A stretch of 5,956 nucleotides of DNA from assembly GCA_002401365.1 (NCBI GenBank), contig NVSW01000105.1:1-5956 (forward strand). The letters run 5' to 3'. This stretch comes from Piscirickettsiaceae bacterium. Lineage in GTDB: Bacteria; Pseudomonadota; Gammaproteobacteria; Methylococcales; Cycloclasticaceae. Within the stretch, counting starts at the first letter, position 1. The number at the start of each line of letters is the position of its first letter. Shown piece by piece: positions 5,431 through 5,956 of the stretch. The position numbers and the translations under genes were made by a program. The notes below the pieces were generated by a model that saw only the letters and a list, made by a program, of their open reading frames with translations, was not told the DNA's origin and searched no databases.

Positions 5431-5518
5431 ATCTAACGTCGTAATTCACCGGCGTCAAAAAGGCATGCTGAGGCGGGAGCGACGCCTTTTACGTCCGAAT
5501 GACATTGCTTTATTAGGC
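5431..5518 (-). other. attC-like imperfect inverted repeat after the membrane-protein gene
   Basis: On the minus strand it starts five bases after the TAG of the upstream gene. The outer heptamers are GCCTAAT (5518-5512; RYYYAAC with one mismatch) and GTTAGAT (5437-5431; a perfect GTTRRRY). Between them the two arms are similar when one is reverse-complemented, sharing CTAA, AAT, TCA, CGG, CGT and AAAAGGC in order, with short offsets. Total length is 88 bases, typical of attC. At the centre AAAAGGC (5490-5484) pairs with GCCTTTT (5464-5458), followed by another T, so the site may also end transcription of the upstream gene. The alternative is a simple terminator without recombination function. 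Confidence 0.42.
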
Positions 5519-5523
5519 GCTTG

Positions 5524-5956
5524 CTAAGGTTCACTAAACATTTCGAGGAATAAATTGGCGCATAAAATGGCAATTCCTAGAAGCAGGCCGCCTATCCCAA
5601 TATAAGTAAGCATCTCCGTCATAATATGATGGTGGGCAGCACTTCTACCGATTGACGGTGAAAGAATAAACATCGTGAACCATGACAATGGGTATAACCC
5701 ACCAAACCCGATCAAAATAGACGTGGTTTTTTTTAACGTCCTTTTAAGAGAGGAAAACATTGTGAGCAGAACTAAGCCTATAGAGAATGCAGCTATCCCC
5801 GTTGCATGGAAATGTGTTCTTTGAGCATACCGCCATATTTTGCCGTTGCTTTTATCATCATGCACATCTGGATGTAATGCTACACCTTCTGATATATAGG
5901 ACTGTATGGAATCCTCAGCAACACCGAAACCAATGCCTAACCCTACTCCAAATATT
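5524..5956 (-). CDS. Multi-pass inner-membrane protein of unknown function (5' end outside window)
   Basis: I do not recognise the family by name. The frame stays open from the TAG (5526-5524) to the right edge, giving about 144 visible residues. A GTG at 5865 is a possible start, but the upstream residues read as real protein (FGVGLGIGFGVAEDSIQSYI), so the true start is probably just outside. Four hydrophobic segments are visible: the edge fragment, then one after THFHATG (AAFSIGLVLLTMF), one at SILIGFGGLYPLSWFTMFIL, and one at YIGIGGLLLGIAILCANLFL. Histidines cluster at or near membrane boundaries (VALHPDVHDD, RTHFHATG, AAHHHIMTE) and could bind a metal or haem. An attC-like repeat follows five bases after the stop, and the Cys-rich metal-binding gene lies downstream on the same strand, so a role in handling metal is possible but not shown. 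Confidence 0.7.
   Translation of the reverse strand, partial: IFGVGLGIGFGVAEDSIQSYISEGVALHPDVHDDKSNGKIWRYAQRTHFHATGIAAFSIGLVLLTMFSSLKRTLKKTTSILIGFGGLYPLSWFTMFILSPSIGRSAAHHHIMTEMLTYIGIGGLLLGIAILCANLFLEMFSEP

Noticed and set aside
5264..5527. Plus-strand open frame across the gap between the two right-hand genes
   Set aside because: It is antisense to the Cys-rich gene and then reads through the inverted repeat; no family signal.

Overview
The window reads as accessory-flanked chromosomal sequence of an AT-rich gammaproteobacterium (roughly 40% GC judged by eye). FabV, an E. coli-type SprT, a YhbQ-type GIY-YIG protein, two-domain thioredoxin TrxC and Hsp33 all resemble gammaproteobacterial versions. 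The one gene out of place is a MipZ-type ATPase, a family known mainly from alphaproteobacteria.

Layout. Bases 1-47 hold what looks like the last 14 codons of an IS3-type transposase, followed by an unrecognised ORF with no convincing start (102-509), possibly the stump of a gene cut by the insertion. fabV (631-1830) encodes a complete NADH-dependent enoyl-ACP reductase. After a 62-bp gap with a small hairpin and a good ribosome binding site comes a tight cluster: a mipZ-like gene (1893-2684), a sprT metallopeptidase gene (2691-3203) six bases later, and a GIY-YIG gene (3200-3442) overlapping the sprT stop by ATGA. A near-perfect intrinsic terminator (16-bp stem, 3-base loop, T run) lies inside the sprT coding sequence. 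trxC (3496-3933) follows on the same strand and converges on hslO (3942-4811, minus strand), so two thiol-redox stress proteins sit tail to tail.

The right end (4812-5956) has a different character. Two small minus-strand genes are present: a Cys-rich protein with two tandem TRASH/YHS-like metal-binding modules and a GHGCCS tail (5029-5403), and a His-containing membrane protein running off the right edge (5524 to beyond 5956). Within a few bases of each stop codon begins an imperfect inverted repeat bounded by integron-core-like heptamers (5518 to 5431, and 5025 to 4883). The order gene, inverted repeat, gene, inverted repeat in one orientation is what an integron cassette array looks like. 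It ends immediately before the predicted hslO promoter. This is inference from sequence reading; the core sites are imperfect and no integrase is visible.

How the parts work together. fabV completes the fatty-acid elongation cycle and is typically triclosan-insensitive. The mipZ-sprT-yhbQ cluster joins a ParA/MinD-superfamily positioning ATPase to a zinc protease and a nuclease-fold protein, suggesting a chromosome or DNA-maintenance role. trxC and hslO serve disulfide and oxidative stress. The right-hand pair may deal with a thiophilic metal.
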